Positions 20,623 to 29,273 of a DNA stretch of 64,000 nt are shown one piece after another. The position numbers and the translations under genes were made by a program. The DNA is from Alphaproteobacteria bacterium (lineage in GTDB: Bacteria; Pseudomonadota; Alphaproteobacteria; Pelagibacterales; Pelagibacteraceae), in the NCBI GenBank assembly GCA_016870175.1, contig VGCG01000002.1, positions 1-64,000 of the forward strand, read 5' to 3'. Positions within the stretch are counted from its first letter, which is position 1, and each line of letters opens with the position of its first letter. Under the pieces are notes generated by a model. The model did no database searches and was not told the origin of the DNA. It was given only the letters and a program-made list of their open reading frames with translations.

Positions 20623-22776
20623 TTAAACTATACCAAGATGTTTTTTTCTTTTATCCACCCAAGTTCTAATTAAATTATCAAATATAAGACCTATGAAAGC
20701 AACACAAACGCCCAGTAGTAATCCAATACCTGCACCCTTTTTATCTGATAATGCTTTTAAAATATATTGTCCCAAGTCTTCAGTTCCAATAAAAGCTCCT
20801 ATAATTACCATAAATAAAGCAAATACAATTGTTTGATTTAAACCAAGCATCATGTGAGGAAAAGCTAAAGGAAATTCAATTTTTAACAATCTTTGTATTT
20901 TCGTTACACCAGACATTGAAGCCACATCATGTAAAACTGTTGGAACACTTCTCAATCCCTCTATCGTGTACCTTACTGCGGGGATAGTTGCATAAACTAT
21001 CACTGCAATAAGGACCGACGTATCGGTTATTCCAAAAAGCATCATTACTGGTATCAAATAGACAAATGAAGGGAATGTTTGAAAAATATCACAGACATTT
21101 AACATAAATCTCATAGTATGTTTGTTTTGAAAGCATAAAGTTCCAACAATTAATCCAATTACACAAGACACAATAACTCCAAAAACTGTCATGTATGTTG
21201 TAACTAAAGCTCTATCCCACCACGGGCTTAATGCTATAAATAAACTTAATCCACCGACAATTAACGCCGAACGAATTCCCCCAATTATATAACCTGATCC
21301 AATAATAAGTACTAAAGTAGCAACAGCTGGCATTCTTAAAAATAAGGCCCTCATTGGTTGAAGTACCTCTGTTATCAACCAAGTATTAAATAATTTTAAA
21401 CTATAAAAGAAAGTATCAAAAATCCAATCAACTCCCTTATTCCAGAAACCTGCAGTTGAGATTCCTTTATTGTGCGGAATCTCAAATAAATAATTAAAAC
21501 CATTAATTAAATAAAAAGATCCAATATAAGCAATTATTACTCCAATTATTACTGACGCAGCAAAAAACAAAGTATTTTTATAACGTTCAAAAAATGTTAA
21601 TTTACCAAAATAATCAATTTGTTTATTTGCCCAGGCTAAAGACATTTTGTCTAGCAGTATTGCAATCAAGCTAATACACAAACCAGCTTCTAACGCGACT
21701 CCAATATTTAGTTGGTTTAGAGCAAGCAGTAGATTCCAACCCAGCCCTTTAGCACCAATGTAAGCTGCAATAACAGCCATTGAAAAACATACCATGATAA
21801 CCTGGTTCACTCCAATTAAAATGTCTCTTCTTGCAGTTGGAATTAATACTTTAAACATAAGTTGAAAATTATTGCATCCGCTCATTTTTCCAGCTTCTAT
21901 AACCTCCAAAGGTACCGATCTTAAACCCAACAAAGTTAAAAGTATCATTGGTGGAATAGCAACAATCATTGTAATAATAACTGCAGCGTGATCACCATTT
22001 CCGAACAAAACCAATGCAGGCACAAGCACTGAATATTGAGGCATAGTTTGCATTACCATTATTATTGGATTCAAAAATTTCTCAACAGTTTTACTCTTGA
22101 AGGCCATAATGCCTAAGATTAATCCAAAAATAAAAGAAAGCGGTGTTGCTACTAATATAAAAGAAAGAGTTTGCATTGAAGGTTCCCACTGACCAAAAAT
22201 CGAAACGTAAATCATTGTTACACCTGCAAAAATTCCGAGACCTTTGCCGCCTAATTTATAGCCTAATATTGCAGTGCCTGCCGTAACTACTGTCCAAGGC
22301 AAACCTGGAAGTTTTGCCCATGGGTTTGCATCTAACCATTCCCAACTTGTAAACGCAACAATGGTTTCAACACCGCCCAATGGAATTTCTCTAATCAATT
22401 CAATGACAAATGTCATAAACGCACTTATACTTCTTGTTAAAATAAGTATTAAAGGCTGTTTTTTAAATTCCTGAAGGTCTTCATTCCAAACTTCTATTGG
22501 CATCCATTCTTCCAATAAAAAAACTATAGAGTCATTTACCCAAATAGGTAGCCAACCAAGTAATGGAGGAAGCCTCCAAAAGTTATCAAAGGGATAATAT
22601 CTAACTTCTGCGCCTAATACTGTGAAGCTAACTTGGTTTGGATCTTTAACAAATTCTGCCTGAGCTCTAATAAATTTATAAGTTTCTGGAACATCAATTG
22701 CAAAACATAAGAAAAAAAATACAATAAATAAAAATAACCATTGAAATAGATTTGGATATTTTTTTAATAATTCCAT
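20623..22776 (-). CDS. tmoW: ABC transporter permease (TmoW/ProW-like), two permease domains fused
   Basis: This inner-membrane permease is 717 aa because it carries two BPD_transp_1 domains in one chain. Each has an EAA-type coupling loop: VIEAGKMSGCNNFQLMFKV in the first half and LHDVASMSGVTKIQRLLKI in the second. It belongs to the ProW/OpuAB group that imports glycine betaine and related methylated amines. The ATPase gene lies 3 bp upstream and the binding protein is encoded in the same direction about 2.7 kb upstream. Because a Tdm-type TMAO demethylase is divergent from the binding-protein gene, I infer that TMAO is a substrate, probably along with glycine betaine. Confidence 0.85.
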   Translation of the reverse strand: MELLKKYPNLFQWLFLFIVFFFLCFAIDVPETYKFIRAQAEFVKDPNQVSFTVLGAEVRYYPFDNFWRLPPLLGWLPIWVNDSIVFLLEEWMPIEVWNEDLQEFKKQPLILILTRSISAFMTFVIELIREIPLGGVETIVAFTSWEWLDANPWAKLPGLPWTVVTAGTAILGYKLGGKGLGIFAGVTMIYVSIFGQWEPSMQTLSFILVATPLSFIFGLILGIMAFKSKTVEKFLNPIIMVMQTMPQYSVLVPALVLFGNGDHAAVIITMIVAIPPMILLTLLGLRSVPLEVIEAGKMSGCNNFQLMFKVLIPTARRDILIGVNQVIMVCFSMAVIAAYIGAKGLGWNLLLALNQLNIGVALEAGLCISLIAILLDKMSLAWANKQIDYFGKLTFFERYKNTLFFAASVIIGVIIAYIGSFYLINGFNYLFEIPHNKGISTAGFWNKGVDWIFDTFFYSLKLFNTWLITEVLQPMRALFLRMPAVATLVLIIGSGYIIGGIRSALIVGGLSLFIALSPWWDRALVTTYMTVFGVIVSCVIGLIVGTLCFQNKHTMRFMLNVCDIFQTFPSFVYLIPVMMLFGITDTSVLIAVIVYATIPAVRYTIEGLRSVPTVLHDVASMSGVTKIQRLLKIEFPLAFPHMMLGLNQTIVFALFMVIIGAFIGTEDLGQYILKALSDKKGAGIGLLLGVCVAFIGLIFDNLIRTWVDKRKKHLGIV

Positions 22777-22779
22777 ATT

Positions 22780-23811
22780 TTAAATATTTTTTCTTTTTCC
22801 TCCAAAAACAGTGCTAATAATTTTTGAAGGATTAACTGTTCCAACAATTTGATTACTATCGTCAACTACAGCAATATTTTTATCTTGAGATAAAATTTTA
22901 TTAGCCACATGACCAATTATAGAATCTTTTGAAACTTTAAAATCGCTTAAATTTTCATTACTTATTTCGTCCATAACGTCCTCAATTTTTAAGACTTTTT
23001 CTCTGGGAACCTCCTCAGTAAACCTTCTTACATAATCAGTTTCTGGATTTAAAACAATATTTGCAGGTGTATCCAACTGTTCAATAATGCCATCTTTCAT
23101 TATAATTATACGATCTGCAAGTTTTAAAGCTTCGTCAAAATCATGTGTTATAAACATGATCGTTTTTTGTAATTTTAATTGCAGTCTTAAAAATTCATCC
23201 TGCATTTCTTTTCGTATCAAAGGATCTAATGCTGAAAAAGGTTCATCTAAAAACCAAATATCAGGTTCTACAGCTAAAGATCGAGCAATACCTACTCTTT
23301 GTTGTTGTCCACCAGAAAGCTCTCTTGGAAAATAGTTTTCTCTTCCATCAAGGCCAACAAGTTTAATCATTTCCATAGCCTTTTTGATAGTTTCTTGTGT
23401 TTTAATTCCTTTAATTTGAAGTGGAAAAGCAATATTTTCTACAACTGTTTTGTGTGGAAGCAAAGCAAAACTTTGAAAAACCATTCCCATTTTATTTCTT
23501 CTAAGATCAATTAGTTGTTTGTTACTTAATGAGAGCAAATCTACACCTTCAATAAAAATTTTCCCTGCAGTTGCTTCTGTCAATCTAGAAATGCATCTTA
23601 ATAACGTAGATTTACCTGAGCCTGATAAGCCCATAACAACCAATATTTCTCCTTTTGAAACCTCGAAAGAGGCGTTATTAACACCTACGATACATCCTTT
23701 ATCTTGAAATGTTTTTGCGTCCACATTACCATTTGCTTCTTGAAGCATTTTTTGAGCTTTTGCTCCAAAAATTTTATAAACTGAGTCGCATTTAATCACC
23801 ACTTTTGACAT
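22780..23811 (-). CDS. tmoV: ABC transporter ATP-binding protein (TmoV/ProV-like)
   Basis: It powers betaine/TMAO uptake with the downstream permease. The 343-aa protein has Walker A GLSGSGKST at 61-69, the Q-loop in MVFQSFALLPH, signature LSGGQQQR at 165-172 and the Walker B plus D-loop in WFLDEPFSALD. A C-terminal region (about 255-343) contains CBS-like sequence (IEDVMDEI, IAVVDDSNQIVGTV), typical of ProV/OpuAA ATPases that sense osmotic state. The N-terminal extension (FGAKAQKMLQE) is also typical of ProV. The gap to the permease is 3 bp. Confidence 0.93.
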   Translation of the reverse strand: MSKVVIKCDSVYKIFGAKAQKMLQEANGNVDAKTFQDKGCIVGVNNASFEVSKGEILVVMGLSGSGKSTLLRCISRLTEATAGKIFIEGVDLLSLSNKQLIDLRRNKMGMVFQSFALLPHKTVVENIAFPLQIKGIKTQETIKKAMEMIKLVGLDGRENYFPRELSGGQQQRVGIARSLAVEPDIWFLDEPFSALDPLIRKEMQDEFLRLQLKLQKTIMFITHDFDEALKLADRIIIMKDGIIEQLDTPANIVLNPETDYVRRFTEEVPREKVLKIEDVMDEISNENLSDFKVSKDSIIGHVANKILSQDKNIAVVDDSNQIVGTVNPSKIISTVFGGKRKNI

Positions 23812-23881
23812 AATATTTAAAATTTTATACGAAATAAAAGTTAAAATACAGTTTTTAATTAGCTGTGTTTATATTTTATTT

Positions 23882-24433
23882 TTAAAAATTTTTAATAAAA
23901 TAAACTCTCGTATCAATTCCTGTGCTAAAAAAACTTAAAGCATCTCCACTCACTGTAATTGTTTCCTCTTTACCTTCAATGGTTCCTTTTAAAACATATC
24001 CAGCAACGCATTTTTTATTTTCATTATCCCATTTTACAAATGTTTCCTTAACTTGATTTCCATTTCCAGTATATATTTGATAAGCTTTTAAATTGATTAA
24101 ATTAGCACCCATTATTGTACGTTGAGTAATCAGTTTTGTTGCATTACAAACTTTTTCATAAAGCTCGTCAGATAATTTAAAACCATTGGTTCCATCATAA
24201 GTTACTAAAATACCCGTAGGCAGATTTGATAACAAATCACTGAGTTTTCTTTTTTCAGCAATTTTTTCTTCTTCTCTTTTCATTTTGGCAGTTAGATCTT
24301 TATCATGACCGAAAAAAATATTAAAAATTGCAAAGGATAAAATTACAACAATTGTTACAACAACAAGACCCACTAACTGTCTAGCTGGCTCGGGTAATTC
24401 CTTTAATTTACTTGAATATTTGTCTTGCAACAT
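23882..24433 (-). CDS. Single-pass membrane protein of unknown function
   Basis: I prefer the ATG at 24433 (MLQDKYSSKLKEL), 8 bp after the MORN gene stop, over one at 24469 that would overlap that gene by 28 bp. The 183-aa protein has one transmembrane segment at about residues 21-41, a charged helical stretch rich in Lys/Glu (AKMKREEEKIAEKRK), and a C-terminal domain of roughly 110 residues with two Cys, presumably outside the cytoplasm. No family is recognised. It sits between the ATPase and binding-protein genes of the transporter. Confidence 0.65.
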   Translation of the reverse strand: MLQDKYSSKLKELPEPARQLVGLVVVTIVVILSFAIFNIFFGHDKDLTAKMKREEEKIAEKRKLSDLLSNLPTGILVTYDGTNGFKLSDELYEKVCNATKLITQRTIMGANLINLKAYQIYTGNGNQVKETFVKWDNENKKCVAGYVLKGTIEGKEETITVSGDALSFFSTGIDTRVYFIKNF

Positions 24434-24441
24434 TATTTCAA

Positions 24442-24819
24442 CTATTCTTGCAACTGGCCATTTTTCCAAATTCCAGTTTTTTCTTTTCCATCAGCCCAAG
24501 TAAAAGTTCCTTTTCCATTCATAAAACCATTAGCCCATTCGCCATTGTAAGTTGAACCATCTGGGAAAATTAAAACACCTTGACCACTCCAAAAACTATT
24601 TTCAAATTCACCCTTGTAAATATATCCATTTGGCCAAGTTTCAGTCCCTTGTCCATGCTTTTTTGTTCCAACCCACTCTCCTTCGTAAATTGTTTTATCT
24701 GTATATACCCATTTTCCAAAACCATTATCACAATTTCCCTCTTGGCATCCTGTGACAGCAGCTATGGTCTGATAGGTAAATAAAAAATTAAGAGTTACTA
24801 AGATAATATATTTTTTCAT
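24442..24819 (-). CDS. Secreted MORN-repeat protein
   Basis: The 125-aa protein has a signal peptide (MKKYIILVTLNFLFTYQTIA) and then about four MORN repeats of the form Y.GEW..G..HGQGT, for example YEGEWVGTKKHGQGTETW, YKGEFENSFWSGQGVLIF and YNGEWANGFMNGKGTFTW. MORN repeats bind lipids or proteins in eukaryotes; bacterial roles are poorly known. It is co-directional with the transporter genes and lies just upstream of the single-pass membrane protein, with which it may act. Confidence 0.8.
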   Translation of the reverse strand: MKKYIILVTLNFLFTYQTIAAVTGCQEGNCDNGFGKWVYTDKTIYEGEWVGTKKHGQGTETWPNGYIYKGEFENSFWSGQGVLIFPDGSTYNGEWANGFMNGKGTFTWADGKEKTGIWKNGQLQE

Positions 24820-24862
24820 TTTTTTATCTTATATTATATTCAACTAATATTTTATTATAATA

Positions 24863-25324
24863 TTAAATTTGACTCTCATATTTTCTGCATAGATAAAAAT
24901 AAATATCCTTTTCAAATTCATCACTTTTTAAATATTGTGTAATTTCGTGAATTAATTCACCTGTTTTTCTATCTATTATTGCAGACTCTGAGTAATTTTT
25001 TATTTTATCAGTAGCCTTAAAAAAAACTATGTCTTTATTTAAAATTTTGATATCAAGCTTTTCTTTGTTAGATATGAATGATGACAATCCGTTAATTAAA
25101 AGCGTATCTGGTGGTTTTGCATCAATTTCAAATTTATCTAAATTTTTATTATTTAAATCTTTAGCTAAAAAAGTTTTATAATTATATTCTGAATTTTTAA
25201 GTATTTTTTTTTCTAATTTGCATGTAAAGCTTAGTTTAATATTTTCTTGAACATCAACATTTTTTGCAAAAGATAAAGTAAAAAATAATAAACTAAGAGA
25301 TACATACAAAAAATACTTTATCAT
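24863..25324 (-). CDS. Exported protein of unknown function
   Basis: The 153-aa protein has a clear signal peptide (hydrophobic core, likely cleavage after LSFA near residue 20). The mature part is Lys/Asp-rich with two Cys (one near residue 35, one close to the end), compatible with a periplasmic disulfide-linked fold. A central IIDRKTGELIHEI strand resembles small proteins that measure 'conversion' or lipocalin-like sheets, but no family can be named. A terminator for the upstream binding-protein gene lies just before it, so it likely has its own promoter. Confidence 0.6.
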   Translation of the reverse strand: MIKYFLYVSLSLLFFTLSFAKNVDVQENIKLSFTCKLEKKILKNSEYNYKTFLAKDLNNKNLDKFEIDAKPPDTLLINGLSSFISNKEKLDIKILNKDIVFFKATDKIKNYSESAIIDRKTGELIHEITQYLKSDEFEKDIYFYLCRKYESQI

Positions 25325-25365
25325 ATATTAATTTCTATTTTTTTTTGCTCACTTTTAAGAACTTT

Positions 25366-25410
25366 AAAAAAAAATCTCCCCCTAACTATTTTAGGTTAGG
25401 GAGAGATTTA
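25366..25410 (-). terminator. Intrinsic terminator after the binding-protein gene
   Basis: A strong inverted repeat pairs aaatctcccc-ctaac (from about 25372) with gttagg-gagagattt (to 25409) around a short T-rich loop. On the minus strand it is followed by a run of T (the A tract at 25366-25374 on the plus strand). It lies 21 bp beyond the stop of tmoX and should insulate it from the three small genes and the rest of the transporter operon. Confidence 0.88.
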
Positions 25411-25430
25411 AACTTTTTTAATTTGAGTCT

Positions 25431-26375
25431 TTATTTAGTCCAAGGCTCCCAAACATTTTTATTATCAGCTAACCATTTTTTAGCTGCATCTTGATGCGTC
25501 ATTTTTCCGATATCAACTAATTTTGCCATCGCACCAATTTGAGCTGTAGTAAATGATACTTGCTTAAACATTGCAGCTGCTTTTGGATGTGTTTTTGGAA
25601 ACTCCGCATTTACGGCTTTTTTCAAATAACCATCTGGTGATCCACATTTTCCGTCACCACCATCTGCTGGTCTGCAACCAGGTGTATATGGAGGCCACTC
25701 TATAAATGTGAAACCATCAGCGTCAGTAAAGTTGGGTGTCCAATTGAAAATGATTGTTCCTCTTCCCTCTTTTTCAGCGGCTACCAATTCTGCCCAAAGT
25801 GCCTCTGCAGTTCCAGCAAATTTAACTGTCCATAGATCTGATAGTTCTAATGCTTCAAATCTTTGTGGCATTAAATCTCCATGCCAATTTTGTGGTCCTT
25901 CTAAAATCTGCCCTTTTCCACCTGAATCAGGAGTTACAAAGTTTTTTGCACAATCTGGATTTTTCAGAGCAGTCCAATCTGGAAGGCCAGGACATAATCC
26001 TTTTTCAACAACCCAATTTGGATATCCTAAGTCCTCAAGTGTTCTTGCTTCGTGATCACCCCAATCCAGTATTCCACCTTTTTCAAGAGCCGTAGAGAAT
26101 GAATGTCCAAAAGTTCCTTCCCAAACTTCGTGAGATATTGTTACGTCGCCAAGTCTTATAGACTCATACACTGCTTGTGTGTCAGCTGGAACGTATTTTA
26201 CTGTATTTCCCATACTTTCAAAAATCCCACCAAGAACGTATGCTGAAACCACTTGGCTTGACCAGTTGTGTGTTGGGATAATGATAGGTTTTTTGCTATC
26301 CGCGGAATTAGCAATTCCCACAAAACTTACTGCAGAGATTACTAAAGCAGACAACAATGATATTATTTGTTTCAT
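25431..26375 (-). CDS. tmoX: Periplasmic TMAO/glycine betaine-binding protein (TmoX/ProX-like)
   Basis: The 314-aa protein has a signal peptide (cleavage near residue 24, IANS-ADSKK) and the type II periplasmic-binding fold of ProX/OpuAC. Aromatic residues suited to a cation-pi box for trimethylammonium are frequent (THNWSSQVV, HEVWEGTFGH, IFNWTPNF, FIEWPPYTP). A Cys-rich loop (CRPADGGDGKCGSP) is present. It is divergent from the tdm gene by 111 bp and has its own strong terminator, allowing higher expression than the permease. Substrate range (TMAO, glycine betaine or both) is inferred from context; SAR11 homologues have been reported to be multifunctional. Confidence 0.88.
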   Translation of the reverse strand: MKQIISLLSALVISAVSFVGIANSADSKKPIIIPTHNWSSQVVSAYVLGGIFESMGNTVKYVPADTQAVYESIRLGDVTISHEVWEGTFGHSFSTALEKGGILDWGDHEARTLEDLGYPNWVVEKGLCPGLPDWTALKNPDCAKNFVTPDSGGKGQILEGPQNWHGDLMPQRFEALELSDLWTVKFAGTAEALWAELVAAEKEGRGTIIFNWTPNFTDADGFTFIEWPPYTPGCRPADGGDGKCGSPDGYLKKAVNAEFPKTHPKAAAMFKQVSFTTAQIGAMAKLVDIGKMTHQDAAKKWLADNKNVWEPWTK

Positions 26376-26454
26376 TTATATCCTTTGTTTAATGTTTAAT
26401 TAAAAATTATATTAATTATGTCTAAAAGATATACTTAAGTCAATTTTTTTTTGT

Positions 26455-26460
26455 TATAAT
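26455..26460 (+). promoter_or_regulatory. Candidate -10 element for tdm
   Basis: A perfect TATAAT lies 26 bp upstream of the tdm start in the 111-bp region shared with the divergent tmoX gene. No good -35 box is seen at the expected spacing, and AT-rich sequence makes chance matches common, so this is a suggestion only. Confidence 0.35.
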
Positions 26461-26486
26461 AAATTTTAAATTTATTTTAAAACAAA

Positions 26487-28820
26487 TTGAAAAACTCTCA
26501 AACAAGCAAAAATATAAAAAATCCAGGACTAAGAACACTACCACCTGGAGTTGAAAGATATTTTGTTAAGGGCGGAGGTTTATCTGTTATCCAAGTTGCC
26601 CCAGATGATCAAATTGAAATTATTAATAATGAGGGAAAACAAATTTGTGAAATAATTGTTTTTAATTTTAAAGGAAAATCAGATTTATCTATTTTAAATT
26701 TAAAAGAAAATGCAAATGGCGAGTTTTCAAAAAAAACAATTCACAAAGATGAAAAAATTGCAAAATTATTTAAGAAAAAAAACTTAATTTTAGATCAAGC
26801 AAAATCCTCAATAATTTTTGATCAAGATTGTTTAATGGGCGAACGTGTTGTGCTTAAATCAAAAGACGATTGTTTAGTAATGATTGCAGCACCAGGTGAT
26901 GCGATGAATGTGCACAATCAAAATCCACCAACTGACTTAACTGTTTTTTTAAATAAAGCTAAATTTGAAGAAAATGAAGAACAGTTTATTTTGCCAGATC
27001 CCTTAGACGATCCAATAATTGAGCAACTTATCAAAAGACGAACTGCAGAAACTTATTCTGTTAAAGCTGGAGAGTATATTCAAATTATTGATCCAGCTGG
27101 ACGACAGTGTTCAGATTTTTTAGCTTTTGATACCCGTAAATTAAATGAAGGCATTGAAAGTTTTATAGATGATAAAACTACAAGAACCTTTATGGGTAGT
27201 GCTTATCCAGGCCCAGGTTTGTTTTCAAAGTTCTATGACAGTAACCACGAAGCAATGATCGAAGTTATAAGGGACACTGTTGGTCGCCACGATACTTTTA
27301 ATCTTGCATGCACCTCTAAATATTATGAGGATATGGGTTATATGGGCCATATCAATTGCACTGATAATTTTAATAAAGGCTTAGAAAAATATGATATTAA
27401 TTCAAGAAAAAGTTGGTCCGCTATAAATCTTTTTTTTAATACTGCTATAAGTGAAAATAATGTTGCTTCTTTTGACGAGCCTTGGTCGAGACCAGGCGAT
27501 TACATTCTATTTAGAGCCTTGAAAGATCTAACATGTATATCATCTGCTTGTCCCTGTGATATTGACCCTGCAAATGGATGGAACCCAACAGATATATTTG
27601 TTAGAACTTACCCTAAAGAAAAAAAATACACAAAAGCTGTAGCATTTAGAATGAAAACAGACTCTGAACCAAAATTAACCCAGGAAACAGGTTTTCATAA
27701 GAAAACTTCTGAGCTCACTAGAAACTTTATTGAGTATAGAGGTTTTTGGCTTGCAAATAACTTTACCAATTCAGGCACGATCAAAGAATATATAGCATGT
27801 AGAGAAAATGCAATTATAACAGATTTATCACCCCTTAGAAAGTTTGAAGTTTTGGGACCTGATGCTGAAAATTTAATGCAATATACCTTAACTAGAGATA
27901 TAAAAAAACTTTCGACTGGTGACATTGTTTATAGCGCGATGTGTTATGAAAATGGGACAATGCTTGATGATGGTACAGTATTTAAATTAGGCCAAGATAA
28001 TTTTAGATGGATTGGTGGAGATGAGTACAGCGGCGAATGGCTAAAAGAGCAAGCTAAAAAAAAGAATTACAAAGTTTGGGTTAAATCTTCAACTGATCAA
28101 ATTCATAATATTGCAATTCAAGGACCTAATAGTAGAAAAATTTTAGAAAAAATTATTTGGACTGGTCCAAAACAAGCTTCGATGAACGAATTACAGTGGT
28201 TTAAATTTTCTATAGCTAGGATAGAAACTGACACTGGGACTCCTATAATTGTATCAAGGACCGGATATACAGGTGAACTTGGATATGAAATATGGTGTCA
28301 TCCAAAAGATGCTTGTGTTGTTTGGGATAAAGTTTGGGAAGCAGGAAAAAAATACAACATTACTCCACTTGGGTTAGAAGCTTTAGACATGGTTCGAATT
28401 GAAGCGGGTCTAATTTTTTATGGTTATGAATTTAATGATCAAACAGATCCTTTTGAGGCGGGAATTGGTTTTACTGTGCCACTTAAAACAAAAGAAGACG
28501 AATTTATCGGCAAAGAGGAATTAATTAAGAGAAAAGCAAACCCACAAAAAAAACTTGTTGGATTAGAATTAATTGGTCATGAACCAGCTAAACACGGTGA
28601 TAGTGTTCATTATGGTAAAGCTCAAATAGGAGTTATCACTAGTGGCATGCTTTCACCTAAGCTTGGAAAAAATATTGCTCTTTGTAGAATAGACGTTAAA
28701 TATTCAAATATTAATACTGAAATAGAAGTGGGCAAGTTAGATGGGCATCAAAAAAGAATTGCTGCTAAAGTTGTTGCTTTTCCATTTTACGATCCTATGA
28801 AATCTAGAGTTAGAGCTTAA
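26487..28820 (+). CDS. tdm: Trimethylamine N-oxide demethylase (DUF1989-GcvT fusion)
   Basis: Tdm converts TMAO to dimethylamine and formaldehyde, with a folate-binding domain that can capture the one-carbon unit. The 777-aa protein has an N-terminal DUF1989-like segment (residues 15-170), the main DUF1989 domain (about 180-390) and a C-terminal GCV_T domain (about 435-770; SRTGYTGELGYEIW, GLEALDMVRIEAG). Cys291, Cys355 and Cys357 have the same 64- and 2-residue spacing as the Zn-binding cysteines that I recall for Methylocella Tdm (279, 343, 345). The start is TTG (no usable ATG nearby). Divergent from tmoX and coupled to the next gene by TAATG. The architecture plus context makes this a strong call, though activity is not proven. 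Confidence 0.9.
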   Translation: MKNSQTSKNIKNPGLRTLPPGVERYFVKGGGLSVIQVAPDDQIEIINNEGKQICEIIVFNFKGKSDLSILNLKENANGEFSKKTIHKDEKIAKLFKKKNLILDQAKSSIIFDQDCLMGERVVLKSKDDCLVMIAAPGDAMNVHNQNPPTDLTVFLNKAKFEENEEQFILPDPLDDPIIEQLIKRRTAETYSVKAGEYIQIIDPAGRQCSDFLAFDTRKLNEGIESFIDDKTTRTFMGSAYPGPGLFSKFYDSNHEAMIEVIRDTVGRHDTFNLACTSKYYEDMGYMGHINCTDNFNKGLEKYDINSRKSWSAINLFFNTAISENNVASFDEPWSRPGDYILFRALKDLTCISSACPCDIDPANGWNPTDIFVRTYPKEKKYTKAVAFRMKTDSEPKLTQETGFHKKTSELTRNFIEYRGFWLANNFTNSGTIKEYIACRENAIITDLSPLRKFEVLGPDAENLMQYTLTRDIKKLSTGDIVYSAMCYENGTMLDDGTVFKLGQDNFRWIGGDEYSGEWLKEQAKKKNYKVWVKSSTDQIHNIAIQGPNSRKILEKIIWTGPKQASMNELQWFKFSIARIETDTGTPIIVSRTGYTGELGYEIWCHPKDACVVWDKVWEAGKKYNITPLGLEALDMVRIEAGLIFYGYEFNDQTDPFEAGIGFTVPLKTKEDEFIGKEELIKRKANPQKKLVGLELIGHEPAKHGDSVHYGKAQIGVITSGMLSPKLGKNIALCRIDVKYSNINTEIEVGKLDGHQKRIAAKVVAFPFYDPMKSRVRA

Positions 28821-29188
28821 TGTCAGCTAATAAACCTATAATACTCAACAGTAAAACCTTGTTAGATTTTTGGGAAGATCAAATGAGGCAATCTCATACA
28901 TCAAGTAATTATTTTTTTAGAAAATCACCATCACATTATCACATGATGTTACTTGTGATGTCTGCTTTTAAGTTAAAACAAAAGTTATCAGTAGAAACAC
29001 TTAAAACAAAACTATTTAAAACCTCAAGGCCGAAATCGGCTTTGATAATTAATGAGGCATGTGAAAAAGGGTTTTTTAAACTTATAAAAAATTCAACCGA
29101 TCAACGAGTTAAGAATATAGTTCCAACAGAATCTTTTATTAATGAATACGAGCAATATTTAACTACATTAAAGAATATTTCCTATTAA
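28820..29188 (+). CDS. Small winged-helix (MarR-like) protein, candidate regulator
   Basis: The 122-aa protein begins in the tdm stop codon (TAATG). Its C-terminal half reads as a winged helix: LSVETLKTKLF, then SRPKSALIINEACEKGFF as a recognition-helix-like segment, then a wing STDQRVKNIVPTESFINEY with the D.R.K.I.PT pattern common in MarR-family proteins. The N-terminal half (FWEDQMRQSHTSSNYFF) would provide a dimerisation helix. I infer a DNA-binding regulator, possibly of tdm and tmoX. The match is by pattern only and no effector is known. Confidence 0.6.
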   Translation: MSANKPIILNSKTLLDFWEDQMRQSHTSSNYFFRKSPSHYHMMLLVMSAFKLKQKLSVETLKTKLFKTSRPKSALIINEACEKGFFKLIKNSTDQRVKNIVPTESFINEYEQYLTTLKNISY

Positions 29189-29273
29189 ATCTCTTAATTT
29201 ATATTTTTTATATATAAAAAATATTTATATAAGAAATCATTTTAATCGTGATTGAAAAAAATAAAGTGTTTGT

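Noticed and set aside
25708-26095. Long plus-strand frames opposite the TMAO-binding-protein gene.
   Set aside because: They lie entirely within tmoX, have no ribosome site or recognisable protein features, and are shadows.
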